Shown: positions 52,792 to 62,109, counted from the first letter of the stretch. The stretch: DNA of 64,000 bases from Streptomyces flaveus (GCF_014647675.1 NZ_BMPQ01000002.1:481033-545032), one strand, 5' to 3'. Numbers and translations are program-made. Notes: generated from the letters alone by a model not told the origin.

Positions 52792-53571
52792 TCAGGCCGC
52801 GAAACTGTACGGGGGCAGGGGGCCGCGCAGCCGGAAGTCGTAGCCCTCGCCGAAGTCGCGCGCCAGCCGCTGTCCCGCTTCGGTGAACTCGTGGGCCTGG
52901 GCGCGTGCGACGAGGAACGAGACGTTGAGGAAGTCGTCCTTCGCCGGGGCGCCTTCGACCCTGGCGCGGGCCAGTGAGGACAGCTGCTGGACGACCTGTT
53001 CGGCCATCAGCCGCTGCCGGGCGTCGACCTGCCGGGCCAGCAGCTCGCCGAGGGCCACGCGATCCTCGTGGGTGCCGTTGCCGTCACGGGTGAGCTGGTT
53101 GAGACGGCGGGCCTCTTCGGACTCGCTCAGCACCTCGCGCAACAGGTCGTCCTGGGCGCGTGCGGCCTTCAGGTTGAACTCGGTGGTGCCGTGCAGTTCG
53201 GCGAGCCTGCGCGTGTATTCCTCGCTCTTCTCCTCCAGCGCTCTTCCGACGGTCGCACTGTCGGGGGCGAGCATCCCGAACCGCATGGGCAGGACCGCCC
53301 CGTCCGCCATCAGCCGCTCCTGCAGCTCCTGGTGGGCGGTGAGGTCACGGCGCTTGGGGCGCAGCTCGGGGGGTGCGGGGCTGACGACGGCGGCGAGCCC
53401 GCCGCGGACCACCGCGCTCAGGGAGCCGCCGATGCCGCCGACGGTCCGTAAGCCGTCGAGTCGCAGGGGATGGTCGGAGCCGGTGATGGCGTAGATGTAC
53501 AGGGGCGAGTCCGGCGCCGGCTCCGAGGCTGCTTGTTCCGCCGGCGACGGGTTCGTCGGGACGTCGCTCAC
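52792..53571 (-). CDS. gvpF: Gas vesicle protein GvpF
   Basis: A 259-aa GvpL/F family protein (PLYIYAITGSDHPLRLDGL near the start; RDLTAHQELQERLMADGAVLPMRFG near 85; FRLRGPLPPYSFA at the C-terminus). GTG start with GGAGGAG upstream. GvpF is reported to bind GvpA and to be a minor component of the vesicle. Paralogous to gvpL in this cluster. Confidence 0.92.
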   Translation of the reverse strand: MSDVPTNPSPAEQAASEPAPDSPLYIYAITGSDHPLRLDGLRTVGGIGGSLSAVVRGGLAAVVSPAPPELRPKRRDLTAHQELQERLMADGAVLPMRFGMLAPDSATVGRALEEKSEEYTRRLAELHGTTEFNLKAARAQDDLLREVLSESEEARRLNQLTRDGNGTHEDRVALGELLARQVDARQRLMAEQVVQQLSSLARARVEGAPAKDDFLNVSFLVARAQAHEFTEAGQRLARDFGEGYDFRLRGPLPPYSFAA

Positions 53572-53605
53572 CGCTCCTCCTCCTTCTCCCCCTTCTCCTT
53601 GTTGC

Positions 53606-54004
53606 TCACCGCTTCTTCTCCTCCTCGTCGTCGCCGCCGAAGAGGTCGCCGATCGCGTCGACTGCGCCGTCGACGGCTCCGCTGATCGCGCCGCCGGTCG
53701 TGCCCCTGGCTCCGCTCTCGACCATGTCGCCGACGATGTCGGTGAGCCGGGCGGGCGCCTTGCGGCCCGCCTCCAGGTCGAGACGGTTGCAGGCCTCGGC
53801 GAAGCGCAGATACGTGTCCACGCTGGCGATGACGATGCGTATGTCGATCTTGATCAGCTCGATGCCGACGATCGAGACGCGGATGAACACGTCGATGACG
53901 AGTCCGCGGTCCAGGATGAGTTCGAGAATGTCGTAGAGCCCGGCGGTCCCCGAACCGCTGGAACTGGAGGCGGCAACGGGTTGCGTTCCGCTTGCTTGGG
54001 TCAT
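53606..54004 (-). CDS. gvpA: Gas vesicle structural protein GvpA
   Basis: A 132-aa GvpA-type shell protein. The conserved core (LYDILELILDRGLVIDVFIRVS and IELIKIDIRIVIASVDTYLRFA) lies about 23-70. The tail is longer than in floating bacteria and ends in Gly/Ala repeats and EEEKKR, a usual feature of actinomycete GvpA. Start chosen at MTQASG. Confidence 0.88.
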   Translation of the reverse strand: MTQASGTQPVAASSSSGSGTAGLYDILELILDRGLVIDVFIRVSIVGIELIKIDIRIVIASVDTYLRFAEACNRLDLEAGRKAPARLTDIVGDMVESGARGTTGGAISGAVDGAVDAIGDLFGGDDEEEKKR

Positions 54005-54150
54005 GACGGTCACGGGTTCGGGTTCCCTTCGCTGTGCTCCGTACGGGGCCGTTCCACTGGTACGTACGGGAGCCGCAGTGGCCGTGTTCACGGGCGAGGC
54101 CGAAAACCGCCGCCGGAAAGCGGGAGTTGGAGCAGAGGCAGGTCGGGGTC

Positions 54151-54477
54151 TCAGCGCTCCCGGTCGAGCTGGCCGCGGGCGTAGCGGCGCACCCGTTCGT
54201 AGCCGAGGAGTTGGCCCCGCACGTCCAGCGTGACCCGGTAGGTGGCCATGACGGTCATGGTGTCGGGGACCCGTACCAGCTCCACGACCTCCACGTCGGC
54301 CGTCCAGCCGTCCTGCGCCGGCCGGAGGGCGGAGACGGAATCCGGGTCGGTGCCGAGCAGCTCGGCGAGCTGAACCGCCGCGCCGCGCATGGCCTGAGCG
54401 GCCGTCACACGCCCGGAGCCCCCTGCCGTGTCGGGGGTCTTCGGTGCGTCGGGGTCGTTCGATTCGGTGCTTGTCAT
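54151..54477 (-). CDS. gvpO: Gas vesicle protein GvpO
   Basis: A 108-aa GvpO (QAMRGAAVQLAELLGTDPDSVSALRPAQDGWTADVEVVELVRVPDTMTVMATY, quoted only in part). First gene of the cluster; GvpO is needed for vesicle formation in haloarchaea. A 146-bp gap separates it from gvpA, enough for a promoter. Divergent from the VOC gene. Confidence 0.9.
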   Translation of the reverse strand: MTSTESNDPDAPKTPDTAGGSGRVTAAQAMRGAAVQLAELLGTDPDSVSALRPAQDGWTADVEVVELVRVPDTMTVMATYRVTLDVRGQLLGYERVRRYARGQLDRER

Positions 54478-54633
54478 GCCCCTACCGTGCCAAGTCCGCG
54501 GCCCGTGTGGGGAGAGGATCGGCCGAAGATCCTGTGCGGGTCGGCTGACCACCAGGAGCCAGAACAGTTCTGAGACGGCCTTCACCCTCGCCGCAAGCGG
54601 CGGAGCGCTGACGTCCTGACCTACGATCGCCCG

Positions 54634-55383
54634 ATGACCATCCGCTGGACGTACGCCTTCGTCGACCGTCCCGCCGAGGCCTTCGGCCGGGCCTGTGACT
54701 TCTGGACGGCGGTCACCAGGACACGCCTGTCGCCGCCCCGGGGCGAGCGGGCCGAGTTCGTGACCCTGCTGCCGGAGGACGGCGCCGACGCCTGCGTGAA
54801 GGCACAGGGCGTCGCGTCGGGTGGCGGGGGCGCACATCTGGACCTGTGCCCCGAGGACGTTCCCGCGCTGGTGGAGTCGGCGCTGCGGCTGGGGGCGGAG
54901 ATGGTCTCCGACAACCCGGGCTGGGCCGTACTGCGCTCCCCCGGCGGCCAGTTGTTCTGCGTGGTGCCCTGGCACGGCGAGTCGGCCCGGCCGCCGGTGA
55001 CCGAGGGCCCCGACGGCTCGACGAACCGCCTCGACCAGGTGTGCGTCGACCTGGCCCCGCCGGCGTACGACCGTGACGTGGCGTTCTGGCCCGCGCTCAC
55101 CGGCTGGGACGCGCACCCGGGCTCGCGCCCGGAGTTCCACATCGTCCAGTCCCCCGCCGGCCTCCCCGTACGCATCCTCCTCCAGCGCCTCGACGAGGAC
55201 CGCCCCACCGCCGCCCACCTCGACCTGTCCTGCTCGGACATCGAGGCGACCCGTGCCTGGCACGAGACGCTGGGCGCCTCGTTCGTGAGCCGCGGCGCCC
55301 GGTGGACGGTGATGCGGGACCCGGCGGGCGGCACGTACTGCCTGACGGGCCGGGATCCCGTGACCGGAGGCCTGCCCGCCTAG
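54634..55383 (+). CDS. VOC (glyoxalase-like) family protein
   Basis: A 249-aa protein with two tandem VOC modules (1-125 and 130-249), each of the glyoxalase/dioxygenase fold. Histidines in GAHLDLCPEDV, PEFHIVQSP and AAHLDLSCSDI may bind metal or ligand. Reaction unknown. It is often annotated only as glyoxalase-like domain protein in Streptomyces. Confidence 0.85.
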   Translation: MTIRWTYAFVDRPAEAFGRACDFWTAVTRTRLSPPRGERAEFVTLLPEDGADACVKAQGVASGGGGAHLDLCPEDVPALVESALRLGAEMVSDNPGWAVLRSPGGQLFCVVPWHGESARPPVTEGPDGSTNRLDQVCVDLAPPAYDRDVAFWPALTGWDAHPGSRPEFHIVQSPAGLPVRILLQRLDEDRPTAAHLDLSCSDIEATRAWHETLGASFVSRGARWTVMRDPAGGTYCLTGRDPVTGGLPA

Positions 55384-55384
55384 C

Positions 55385-55714
55385 TCACGCCCGCCCCCAG
55401 GGCTCCACCGAGATCACCGCGTCCGCCGGTATCGGCCCGTAGATGTGCGGGAACTCCTCGCCGCCCGGCTCCGGGGCCTCGTACTTCAACGGCACGCCGA
55501 GCTGTTCGGGGTCGATGACCAGGACCACGAGGTCGTCGGGGCCCTCGTACGAGCCGTACAGGAAGGCTGCGATGCGCGGGAGTTGGGCGCGGGTCGAGCA
55601 ATGGATGAAGCCCTCCTCCTGGAGGGTGCGACCGCGCGTCGACATCTCGTACGTGCCGGTCTTGCGGGCCGCGTCCCAGAGGGAGCGTTCAGTGATGTGC
55701 AGAAGTTCGGGCAT
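55385..55714 (-). CDS. DUF952 family protein
   Basis: A 109-aa protein of the DUF952 family (LLHITERSLWDAARKTGTYE, then EEGFIHCSTRAQLPR and EFPHIYGPIPADAV). The family resembles glutathione-S-transferase-like or isomerase-like small folds without known function. Start 55714 is preferred over a GTG at 55723. Confidence 0.85.
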   Translation of the reverse strand: MPELLHITERSLWDAARKTGTYEMSTRGRTLQEEGFIHCSTRAQLPRIAAFLYGSYEGPDDLVVLVIDPEQLGVPLKYEAPEPGGEEFPHIYGPIPADAVISVEPWGRA

Positions 55715-55724
55715 GGGCGACACG

Positions 55725-56978
55725 CTAAGTGATGTCCTGGAGGCGGGCCGCGCGGGCCCGGAGGTAGCGCTGTTCGGGGAGACTCAGGGTCTTGGCGGCG
55801 GCCGACTCGTAGGCGGCGCGGGCCGCCTCCGGGTCACCGGCGCGTTCCAGGAGGTGGGCGCGGACCGCGTCGAGGCGATGGCCTGCCGTCAACTCCGGTG
55901 CGAGCGCGTTCAGTTCGGCCAGACCGGCCTTCGGTCCGTGGACCATCGCGACGGCCACGGCACGGTTGAGGCGTTCGACGGGGCTGGGGACGAGGTGGAC
56001 GAGGACGTCGTAGAGGCCGAGGATCTCGTGCCAGTCGGTGCTGTCGGGCGAGTCCGCCTCGTCGTGGACGGCGGCGATCGCGGCCCTCAACTGGTAGGGC
56101 CCCGGGCGGCGTTGGGACAGGGCCCGGGTCACCAGGGCCACGCCCTCCTCGATCGCCGCCTTGTCCCACAGCCCGCGGTCCTGCTCGTCGAGGGGGACCA
56201 GTTCACCGTGCGGGCCGGTGCGCGCGGCGCGACGGGCGTCGGTGAGGAGCATCAGGGCCAGCAGGCCGGTCACCTCGCAGTCGCCGGGCAGCAGGCGGTG
56301 CACCGTACGGGCCAGCCGGATGGCCTCGCCCGCGAGTTCGGCCCGCTGGAGGGAGGCTCCGGAGGTGGCCGTGTAGCCCTCGTTGAAGATCAGGTAGAGC
56401 GTGTGGAGGACGGCGGGCAGCCGCTCCTCCCAGTGGTCGGGGCGGCCGAAACGCGTGCCCTTCACCCGCTGCTTGGCCCGGCTGATCCGCTGCGCCATCG
56501 TCGCCTCGGGCACCAGATGCGCGCGGGCGATCTCGGCCGTCGTCAGACCGCCGACGGCCCGGAGCGTCAGCGCGATCTGGGCGGGCGGCGGCAGATCCGG
56601 GTGGCAGCAGAGGAAGAGCAGGGTGAGCGTGTCGTCCTCGGAGGGCGCGCGGTCGGGCCCGGGCGGCGGCGCGGTGAAGGCGTCGCGCGGTGTGAGCGCC
56701 GCCGCCTTCTCCTCACGCAGCCGCCGCGCCTGATCACTGCGCAGCGCGTCCGTGAGCCGCCGCGAGGCGACCTTGATCAACCAGCCTCGCGGGTTGTCCG
56801 GCACCCCCGACTCGGGCCACTGCCCGGCCGCGGCCAGCAGCGCCTCCTGTACGGCGTCCTCGGCGGCGTCGAAGTGCCCGTACCGGCGGACGAGCGCGCC
56901 GAGGACCTGCGGCGCGTGCAGGCGCAGCAGGTCCTCGACCTCGGTCGTACGTCTCAAGCGTCTCCCATGCTCACGCAT
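55725..56978 (-). CDS. ECF42-group RNA polymerase sigma factor
   Basis: A 417-aa ECF sigma factor with a C-terminal SnoaL-free, TPR-like extension typical of group ECF42. Sigma region 2 is YGHFDAAEDAVQEALLAAAGQWPE (about 33-56), and region 4 carries GLTTAEIARAHLVPEATMAQRISRAK near 143. The helical extension (LIFNEGYTATSG onward) replaces an anti-sigma factor as control element. It overlaps the DGPF gene upstream by 8 nt, the conserved ECF42 partner. Confidence 0.92.
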   Translation of the reverse strand: MREHGRRLRRTTEVEDLLRLHAPQVLGALVRRYGHFDAAEDAVQEALLAAAGQWPESGVPDNPRGWLIKVASRRLTDALRSDQARRLREEKAAALTPRDAFTAPPPGPDRAPSEDDTLTLLFLCCHPDLPPPAQIALTLRAVGGLTTAEIARAHLVPEATMAQRISRAKQRVKGTRFGRPDHWEERLPAVLHTLYLIFNEGYTATSGASLQRAELAGEAIRLARTVHRLLPGDCEVTGLLALMLLTDARRAARTGPHGELVPLDEQDRGLWDKAAIEEGVALVTRALSQRRPGPYQLRAAIAAVHDEADSPDSTDWHEILGLYDVLVHLVPSPVERLNRAVAVAMVHGPKAGLAELNALAPELTAGHRLDAVRAHLLERAGDPEAARAAYESAAAKTLSLPEQRYLRARAARLQDIT

Positions 56979-57384
56979 CGCCTCCGTCGTCGCCGAGCGG
57001 CCGGATGACGACGGGGTATTCGTTCGCGCCCTCGGGGACGGGGCACTGGATGACGCGCTCGGCGATCTCCGTGACCCGCTCCAGGCTCGCGCACTCCAGG
57101 AGCCAGTATCCGGCGATCACTTCCTTGGTCTCGCCGTACGGCCCGTCGGTGATCACGGGCTTGCCGTCCGGGCCCTTGCCGACCAGGCGGGTCTGGGCCG
57201 GCTCGGCCAGCCCCTGAGCGTCGATGAACTCACCGGACTCGGCGAGGTCGTCGTTGATCGCCCCCATGTGCGCGTACATGGCCTGAATGTCTTCCTTGCT
57301 CCAGACCGGGACACCGGCGGTGGGCTTGCCCGCCTGGGCCTCGTAGTCCGCCTGCGTGCCCTGCACCATCACCAGGTACTTCAT
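56971..57384 (-). CDS. YCII-related (DGPF) protein, ECF42 partner
   Basis: A 137-aa protein with the family motif TDGPYGETKEVIAGYWL near 75. DGPF/YCII proteins are dimeric ferredoxin-like folds and are the usual targets and neighbours of ECF42 sigma factors; their function is not known. First gene of the pair. Confidence 0.92.
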   Translation of the reverse strand: MKYLVMVQGTQADYEAQAGKPTAGVPVWSKEDIQAMYAHMGAINDDLAESGEFIDAQGLAEPAQTRLVGKGPDGKPVITDGPYGETKEVIAGYWLLECASLERVTEIAERVIQCPVPEGANEYPVVIRPLGDDGGDA

Positions 57385-57501
57385 GAGTCCGCTCCTTCGG
57401 CTCGGGCCGCCCGTGGTGGGCGGTTCTCACAGGGGACGTCGGAGCCGGGCCGCGCTTCTCTACACACTCGCGGAAGTTTTTTCAGGCTCGCGGGAAGAGC
57501 G

Positions 57502-57738
57502 TCAGGAGTCCCGATCCTCGACCCTGTCGACCGCCGGTCCGGACTCCGCCGTGACGACGGGCTGCGGCTCGGCCTCTTCCGCCTTTTCCACCTCTGCCGC
57601 CGCGTACGCCTGGCACTCGGGGTTCTTGCACGGGCCGGGACGCCACAGGGGCACGAACACGCCCAGGGTCTTGTGGCGGCGCACGACCTGCTCGACGGGG
57701 TGGCCGCAAACGGGACAGACGTACTCATCACTGGCCAT
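57502..57738 (-). CDS. Small zinc-ribbon protein
   Basis: A 78-aa protein with two Cys pairs (YVCPVCGHPVE and PCKNPECQAY) forming a probable zinc ribbon at about 7-43, followed by an acidic tail. Likely a metal-stabilised small protein of unknown function. Confidence 0.8.
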   Translation of the reverse strand: MASDEYVCPVCGHPVEQVVRRHKTLGVFVPLWRPGPCKNPECQAYAAAEVEKAEEAEPQPVVTAESGPAVDRVEDRDS

Positions 57739-57792
57739 GTCTCCAGGGTATTGCGGGACGGGCCAAGCCGACAGACGAGCGACGTGCCCGCG

Positions 57793-57891
57793 TCAGCGCC
57801 TGCGCTGGTACGTGCGGACGAGCACGCCGTTCTTGAAGGTGCGCACCGTGCCGAGCGTGAACTCGGTGAGCGCGAAGGCGGAGCCGAACAT
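57793..57891 (-). CDS. Possible 32-aa basic peptide
   Basis: Frame from ATG 57891 reads MFGSAFALTEFTLGTVRTF then KNGVLVRTYQRRR. Codon bias is plausible and the segment fills an otherwise empty gap between the zinc-ribbon and GNAT genes. Upstream sequence lacks a clear ribosome site, so it could equally be the tail of a decayed gene. Confidence 0.3.
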   Translation of the reverse strand: MFGSAFALTEFTLGTVRTFKNGVLVRTYQRRR

Positions 57892-57913
57892 CGGCGTACC
57901 GGGGCACCCTCCG

Positions 57914-58513
57914 TCAGGCGCGCGGGGCCGGATCGCGCCACATCGGCCACATGGGCGGACCGTCGGGCAGGTCGAGGGTGCGGTCCATGGAGGTGAAGCC
58001 GAGGCGTTCGTACAGGGTGCGGCTGCGGGCGCTGCTCGCCTCCAGGTACGCGGGCAGGTGCTCGCGGTCACAGCGGTCGAGCACGTGCTGGATGAGCGCC
58101 GTACCGAGGCCCTCGCCCTGCCGTTCCGGAGATACGGCGATCATCCACAGGTACTCGTGGGCCGTGCCCGACGGGTGCACCTGGGCCGTCAACTGGGCGA
58201 TCTGCTCGATCCGTTCGTTGTCCGGATCGACGGCCTCACGTATCTGCGCAGGCCCGTCCTCGTCCTCCTCATGAGCCTCCGCGGGCACCGACAGCCACAG
58301 CGCACAGGCCGAACCGTCCTCGGTGACATCCACGTAGCCCGCTTCGAGCACGATGCCGAGGAAGGCTCCCATCAACAGGGGATGCGTACGGCGACGATCC
58401 TCGGCGTCGGGAAAGACCCAGCTGCTCACCGGGTCGTTCTGAAAAGCGTCGTCCAGAAGCCGCGTCACGGCCTCCCGATCGCCTTCCCCGGCTCTGCGAA
58501 TCGCCACGCCCAT
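57914..58513 (-). CDS. GNAT family N-acetyltransferase
   Basis: A 199-aa GNAT of the type with EYLWMIAVSPERQGEGLGTALIQHVLDRC (acetyl-CoA loop) near 127 and TLYERLGFTSMDR near 170. The start MGVAIRRAGEGDR at 58513 has GGAGG 8 nt upstream. Substrate unknown. Confidence 0.88.
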   Translation of the reverse strand: MGVAIRRAGEGDREAVTRLLDDAFQNDPVSSWVFPDAEDRRRTHPLLMGAFLGIVLEAGYVDVTEDGSACALWLSVPAEAHEEDEDGPAQIREAVDPDNERIEQIAQLTAQVHPSGTAHEYLWMIAVSPERQGEGLGTALIQHVLDRCDREHLPAYLEASSARSRTLYERLGFTSMDRTLDLPDGPPMWPMWRDPAPRA

Positions 58514-58756
58514 GCCCGATACCTCCGCCTCAACCACCCGTCGTCAACTGGCGGTTGCAGCCTATGCGAGCCGCATCGACATCATCACTCGCAGGGGTGG
58601 CCCGAAGGGGCAGGGGTGGATCTTTGACAAAGAGGGACGGCATAGGACTTGTCGGGCTGGGCAGCCGCCGACCGGGTCCACGGACATTTCCGGCCGGGAA
58701 CACCAAGATCGAGCCAGGCGTTGGACCAGCGACGGACGAACGACGAGGAGACAGCA

Positions 58757-58990
58757 ATGGCAGGCTTCCTGGACCGCGCCAAGGAACAAGCACAGCGCGG
58801 CCTCACGCAGGGCAAGCACAAGATCGACGAAGTGCAGGCGCAGCGAGCGGGCGGCGACCTGCTCAAGAGTCTCGGCGCGGCCTACTACGCCGAGCGGCAC
58901 GGCACCGGCTCCCCCGACGCGACACAGCGCGCCCTCCAGGCCCTGGAGAGCCACATCGCGACGCACGGCGACGGAGTGCTGCGCTCCTGA
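58757..58990 (+). CDS. Small conserved actinobacterial protein
   Basis: A 77-aa helical protein (MAGFLDRAKEQAQRGL start; GDLLKSLGAAYYAER near 33). GAGGAG precedes the ATG by 6 nt. Widespread in Streptomyces as a hypothetical; no function is known. Confidence 0.78.
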   Translation: MAGFLDRAKEQAQRGLTQGKHKIDEVQAQRAGGDLLKSLGAAYYAERHGTGSPDATQRALQALESHIATHGDGVLRS

Positions 58991-59195
58991 CGCGACCCGC
59001 CCGTACCGCCGGCCAAGGACCACCGGCAAGGACCGCCGATCACCGAGTGCTGATCACCCCTCACCGATCAAGCCGACCGAATCGGCTCGCACAGTGTGCG
59101 AACAAGTGGTCCCCGCCGTGGAGTTCCGGGTAAAAGCGGCGGTACGAGGCGGTCGCGATGGGTGGCCGTCGCGCCCCCCATGTAAGGAGGCGGTC

Positions 59196-59786
59196 ATGGC
59201 CTCACCCATGTCCGCGGGCAGATTCCTGGAGCGGCTGCGGGACGAAGGTTGCACCGTCGTCGAAGTAGGCGACTGGGAGCATCACAACCGCAATCACAAG
59301 GGCCCTTGGGGCCCCGTCCACGGCGTGATGATCCACCACACGGTGACATCGGGCAGCAAGCGGACGGTGGAGATCTGCCGCAAGGGCTACAGCGGCCTGC
59401 CGGGCCCGCTGTGCCACGGCGTCATCACCAAGGACGGCCGAGTCCACCTCGTCGGCTACGGCCGCGCCAACCACGCCGGGTACGGCGACGACGACGTACT
59501 GCGCGCGGTCATCGCCGAGAGGGGCCTCCCGCGGGACAACGAGGCGAACACCGACGGCAACCGCTACTTCTACGGCTTCGAGTGCGAGAACCTCGGCGAC
59601 GGCGAGGATCCCTGGCCCGCGGCCCAGCTGGAGGCGATCGAGCGGGCCGCGGCGGCGATCTGCCGCCACCACGGCTGGACGGAACGCTCGGTGATCGGCC
59701 ACCTCGAATGGCAGCCGGGCAAGGTCGACCCGCGCGGCTTCACCATGGCCTCCATGCGGAGGCGCATCCGCGACCGCCTGAAGTGA
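59196..59786 (+). CDS. Peptidoglycan recognition/N-acetylmuramoyl-L-alanine amidase
   Basis: A 196-aa amidase_2/PGRP-type domain. Zinc ligands are suggested by GVMIHHTVTSG near 44 and IGHLEWQPGKVDP near 169; a Tyr-rich YFYGFECENLG segment lies between. It cleaves the MurNAc-L-Ala bond of the cell wall. No signal peptide is visible, so it may be cytoplasmic, phage-derived, or released on lysis. TAAGGAGG precedes the ATG. Confidence 0.88.
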   Translation: MASPMSAGRFLERLRDEGCTVVEVGDWEHHNRNHKGPWGPVHGVMIHHTVTSGSKRTVEICRKGYSGLPGPLCHGVITKDGRVHLVGYGRANHAGYGDDDVLRAVIAERGLPRDNEANTDGNRYFYGFECENLGDGEDPWPAAQLEAIERAAAAICRHHGWTERSVIGHLEWQPGKVDPRGFTMASMRRRIRDRLK

Positions 59787-59860
59787 CGTACGGGGCGTAA
59801 GGGCACAGGCGTACGGGCGTCCGACGACGCCGCCCCGGACACCTGTCCGACAATGGTCGT

Positions 59861-60838
59861 GTGGCCAGCCCAGACGACTCAGACGACCCGGACAACCCGG
59901 TGGCCCTCAAGGGTTCCGACGCCCCCCACATCCCCGAAGCGCTCGACCCCGCCGTCCTGCGGCCGCGACTGCCGTCGCCGCTGCGGGACGTCGCGGACGA
60001 GCGCTTCGCGCGTCACGGCGTACGGCTGCTGCTCAAGCGGGACGACCTGATCCACCCGGACCTGGTGGGCAACAAGTGGCGCAAACTGGCCCCGAACCTG
60101 CGCGCCGCGGCGGGCCGTACGGTCCTCACCTTCGGCGGTGCGTACTCGAACCACCTGCGCGCCACCGCCGCCGCGGGCCGCCTCCTGGGCCTGCCCACCA
60201 TCGGCGTGATCCGCGGCCAGGAGCTGGCCGAACGTCCCCTCAACCCCTCCCTCGCCCGGTGCGCGTCCGACGGTATGCGGCTGCGCTTCATCGACAGATC
60301 GACCTACCGTCACAAGAGCGAGCCGGAAACGCTGGCCGCCATCCTCCGGGAGGCCGGCGCCGAGGACGCGTACGTCGTCCCCGAGGGCGGCAGCAACTCC
60401 CTTGCCGTACGCGGCTGCCACGCCCTCGGCGAGGAGCTGCGCGGCCACGCCGACGTCATCGCGCTCGCCTGCGGCACCGGCGGCACACTCGCGGGCCTGG
60501 CAGCGGGACTCAGCCCCGCTCAGCGCGCCCTGGGTATCCCCGTCCTCAAGGGCGGCTTCCTCGACGCGGACATACGCACCCTCCAGCACCAGTCCTTCGG
60601 CGGCCCTCGCGGCAACTGGTCCCTCGACGACCGCTTCCACTGCGGCGGTTACGCCCGCACCACCCCCGAACTCGACGCCTTCGCCACCGACTTCGAGCAG
60701 CGCCACGGTCTGCCCGTCGAGCGCCTCTATGTCGCGAAGATGCTGTACGGACTGCTGGCCCTCACGGAGGAAGGGGCCTTCCCCCGCGGGACGAGGCTCG
60801 CGGCCGTGATCACAGGAGCGCCGCTCACCCGGTCGTAA
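59861..60838 (+). CDS. PLP-dependent ACC deaminase/D-cysteine desulfhydrase family protein
   Basis: A 325-aa fold-type II PLP enzyme. The PLP lysine lies in LVGNKWRKL near residue 72, followed by TFGGAYSNHLRA. A phosphate-binding ACGTGGTLAGLAAG loop is near 206. It could be 1-aminocyclopropane-1-carboxylate deaminase or D-cysteine desulfhydrase; sequence cannot separate the two by eye. GTG start. Confidence 0.88.
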   Translation: MASPDDSDDPDNPVALKGSDAPHIPEALDPAVLRPRLPSPLRDVADERFARHGVRLLLKRDDLIHPDLVGNKWRKLAPNLRAAAGRTVLTFGGAYSNHLRATAAAGRLLGLPTIGVIRGQELAERPLNPSLARCASDGMRLRFIDRSTYRHKSEPETLAAILREAGAEDAYVVPEGGSNSLAVRGCHALGEELRGHADVIALACGTGGTLAGLAAGLSPAQRALGIPVLKGGFLDADIRTLQHQSFGGPRGNWSLDDRFHCGGYARTTPELDAFATDFEQRHGLPVERLYVAKMLYGLLALTEEGAFPRGTRLAAVITGAPLTRS

Positions 60839-60852
60839 GTCCGTTCACCCGG

Positions 60853-62109
60853 TCACCACCGGGGCAGCTTCCGCTCGTACTCCGGCTGGAACCGCTGCAT
60901 GTAGCCCGTGTCGTCGCGGTCCTTGATCCCCGAGTCGACGTAGCGGCGGTGTGCCCGCTCCAGGGCTTCCGGGTCGAGTTCGACGCCGAGACCGGGACCG
61001 GTGGGGACCTTGACGCAGCCGTCGCTCAGTTCCAGGGCGCCCGGGACGATGATGTCGTCGGCCGAGTTCCAGGGGTAGTGGGTGTCGCAGGAGGTGTCGA
61101 GGTTGGGGATGGCCGCGGCGACATGGGTCATGGCGGCGAGGCTGATACCCAGGTGCGAGTTGGAGTGCATGGACAGGCCGAGTCCGAAGGCCTCGCAGAC
61201 GGCGGCGAGTTCGCGGGTGCGGCGCAGGCCGCCCCAGTAGTGGTGGTCGGTGAGCAGGACCTGGATCGCGCCCTGCTCGATGGCGGGGCGCAGATGCTCC
61301 CAGGCGATGACGCACATGTTGGTGGCCAACGGCATGGGGGCGCTTCGCGCGACCTCGGCCATGCCGGGGATGGTCGGGGTGGGGTCCTCCAGGTATTCGA
61401 GGACGCCGTCCAGTTCCCGGGCGACGTGGCGCGAAGTCTCCACGGTCCACGCCGTGTTGGGGTCGAGGCGGAGCGGCCGGCCGGGGAAGGCCTCGGCGAG
61501 GGCGCGGATCGCGGCGATCTCCTCGTCGGGCGGGAAGACACCGCCCTTGAGCTTGAAGGAACGGAAGCCGTACCGCTCCTGCATCAGCCGGGCCTGCTCG
61601 ACGATGCCGGCCGGATCGAGTGCCTCGCCCCAGTCGTCACCGATGGCCGGGCGGCCGTCGAGGGCGGGATGTCCGGCCCACTTGTAGAACAGGTACGCGG
61701 CGAAGGGGACGGCGTCGCGGACGGTGCCCCCGAGCAGGTCGGAGACGGAACGACCGGTCAGCTTGCCCTGCGCGTCGAGGCAGGCGACCTCGACGGCGGA
61801 GGTGGTCCAGCCGCGTTCGTGGGAGCTGGGGACGGTCGGCAGCAGCGCGGCGTCGATCGCGGCGGCGATGGCGGTGGTGTCGAAGACGTCCATGCCGGGG
61901 ACGACACGGGCGGCAGTCCGGAGCCGTTCGAGGCGGTCGGTGCCGCCCGGAGACTCGCCCAGGCCGACGGTGGTGCCGTCCTCCAGGACGAGTTGCAGGA
62001 CGCAGCGCAGGGCGAGCGGCTCGTGCACCCCGCTGGAGTTGAGGAGCGGCGGGTCGCTGAACGCGATGGGCGTGATGGCCAGTTCGCGGATCCGGGTGCC
62101 GAGGGTCAT
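60853..62109 (-). CDS. gudD: Glucarate dehydratase
   Basis: A 418-aa enolase-superfamily enzyme dehydrating D-glucarate to 5-dehydro-4-deoxyglucarate. KLKGG near 196 is the KxK catalytic motif; LDPNTAW, YLEDPTP and MHSNSHLGIS near 326 give metal ligands and the His-Asp base. It overlaps kdgD by 4 nt (ATGA). The next steps are encoded upstream on the same strand. Confidence 0.93.
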   Translation of the reverse strand: MTLGTRIRELAITPIAFSDPPLLNSSGVHEPLALRCVLQLVLEDGTTVGLGESPGGTDRLERLRTAARVVPGMDVFDTTAIAAAIDAALLPTVPSSHERGWTTSAVEVACLDAQGKLTGRSVSDLLGGTVRDAVPFAAYLFYKWAGHPALDGRPAIGDDWGEALDPAGIVEQARLMQERYGFRSFKLKGGVFPPDEEIAAIRALAEAFPGRPLRLDPNTAWTVETSRHVARELDGVLEYLEDPTPTIPGMAEVARSAPMPLATNMCVIAWEHLRPAIEQGAIQVLLTDHHYWGGLRRTRELAAVCEAFGLGLSMHSNSHLGISLAAMTHVAAAIPNLDTSCDTHYPWNSADDIIVPGALELSDGCVKVPTGPGLGVELDPEALERAHRRYVDSGIKDRDDTGYMQRFQPEYERKLPRW

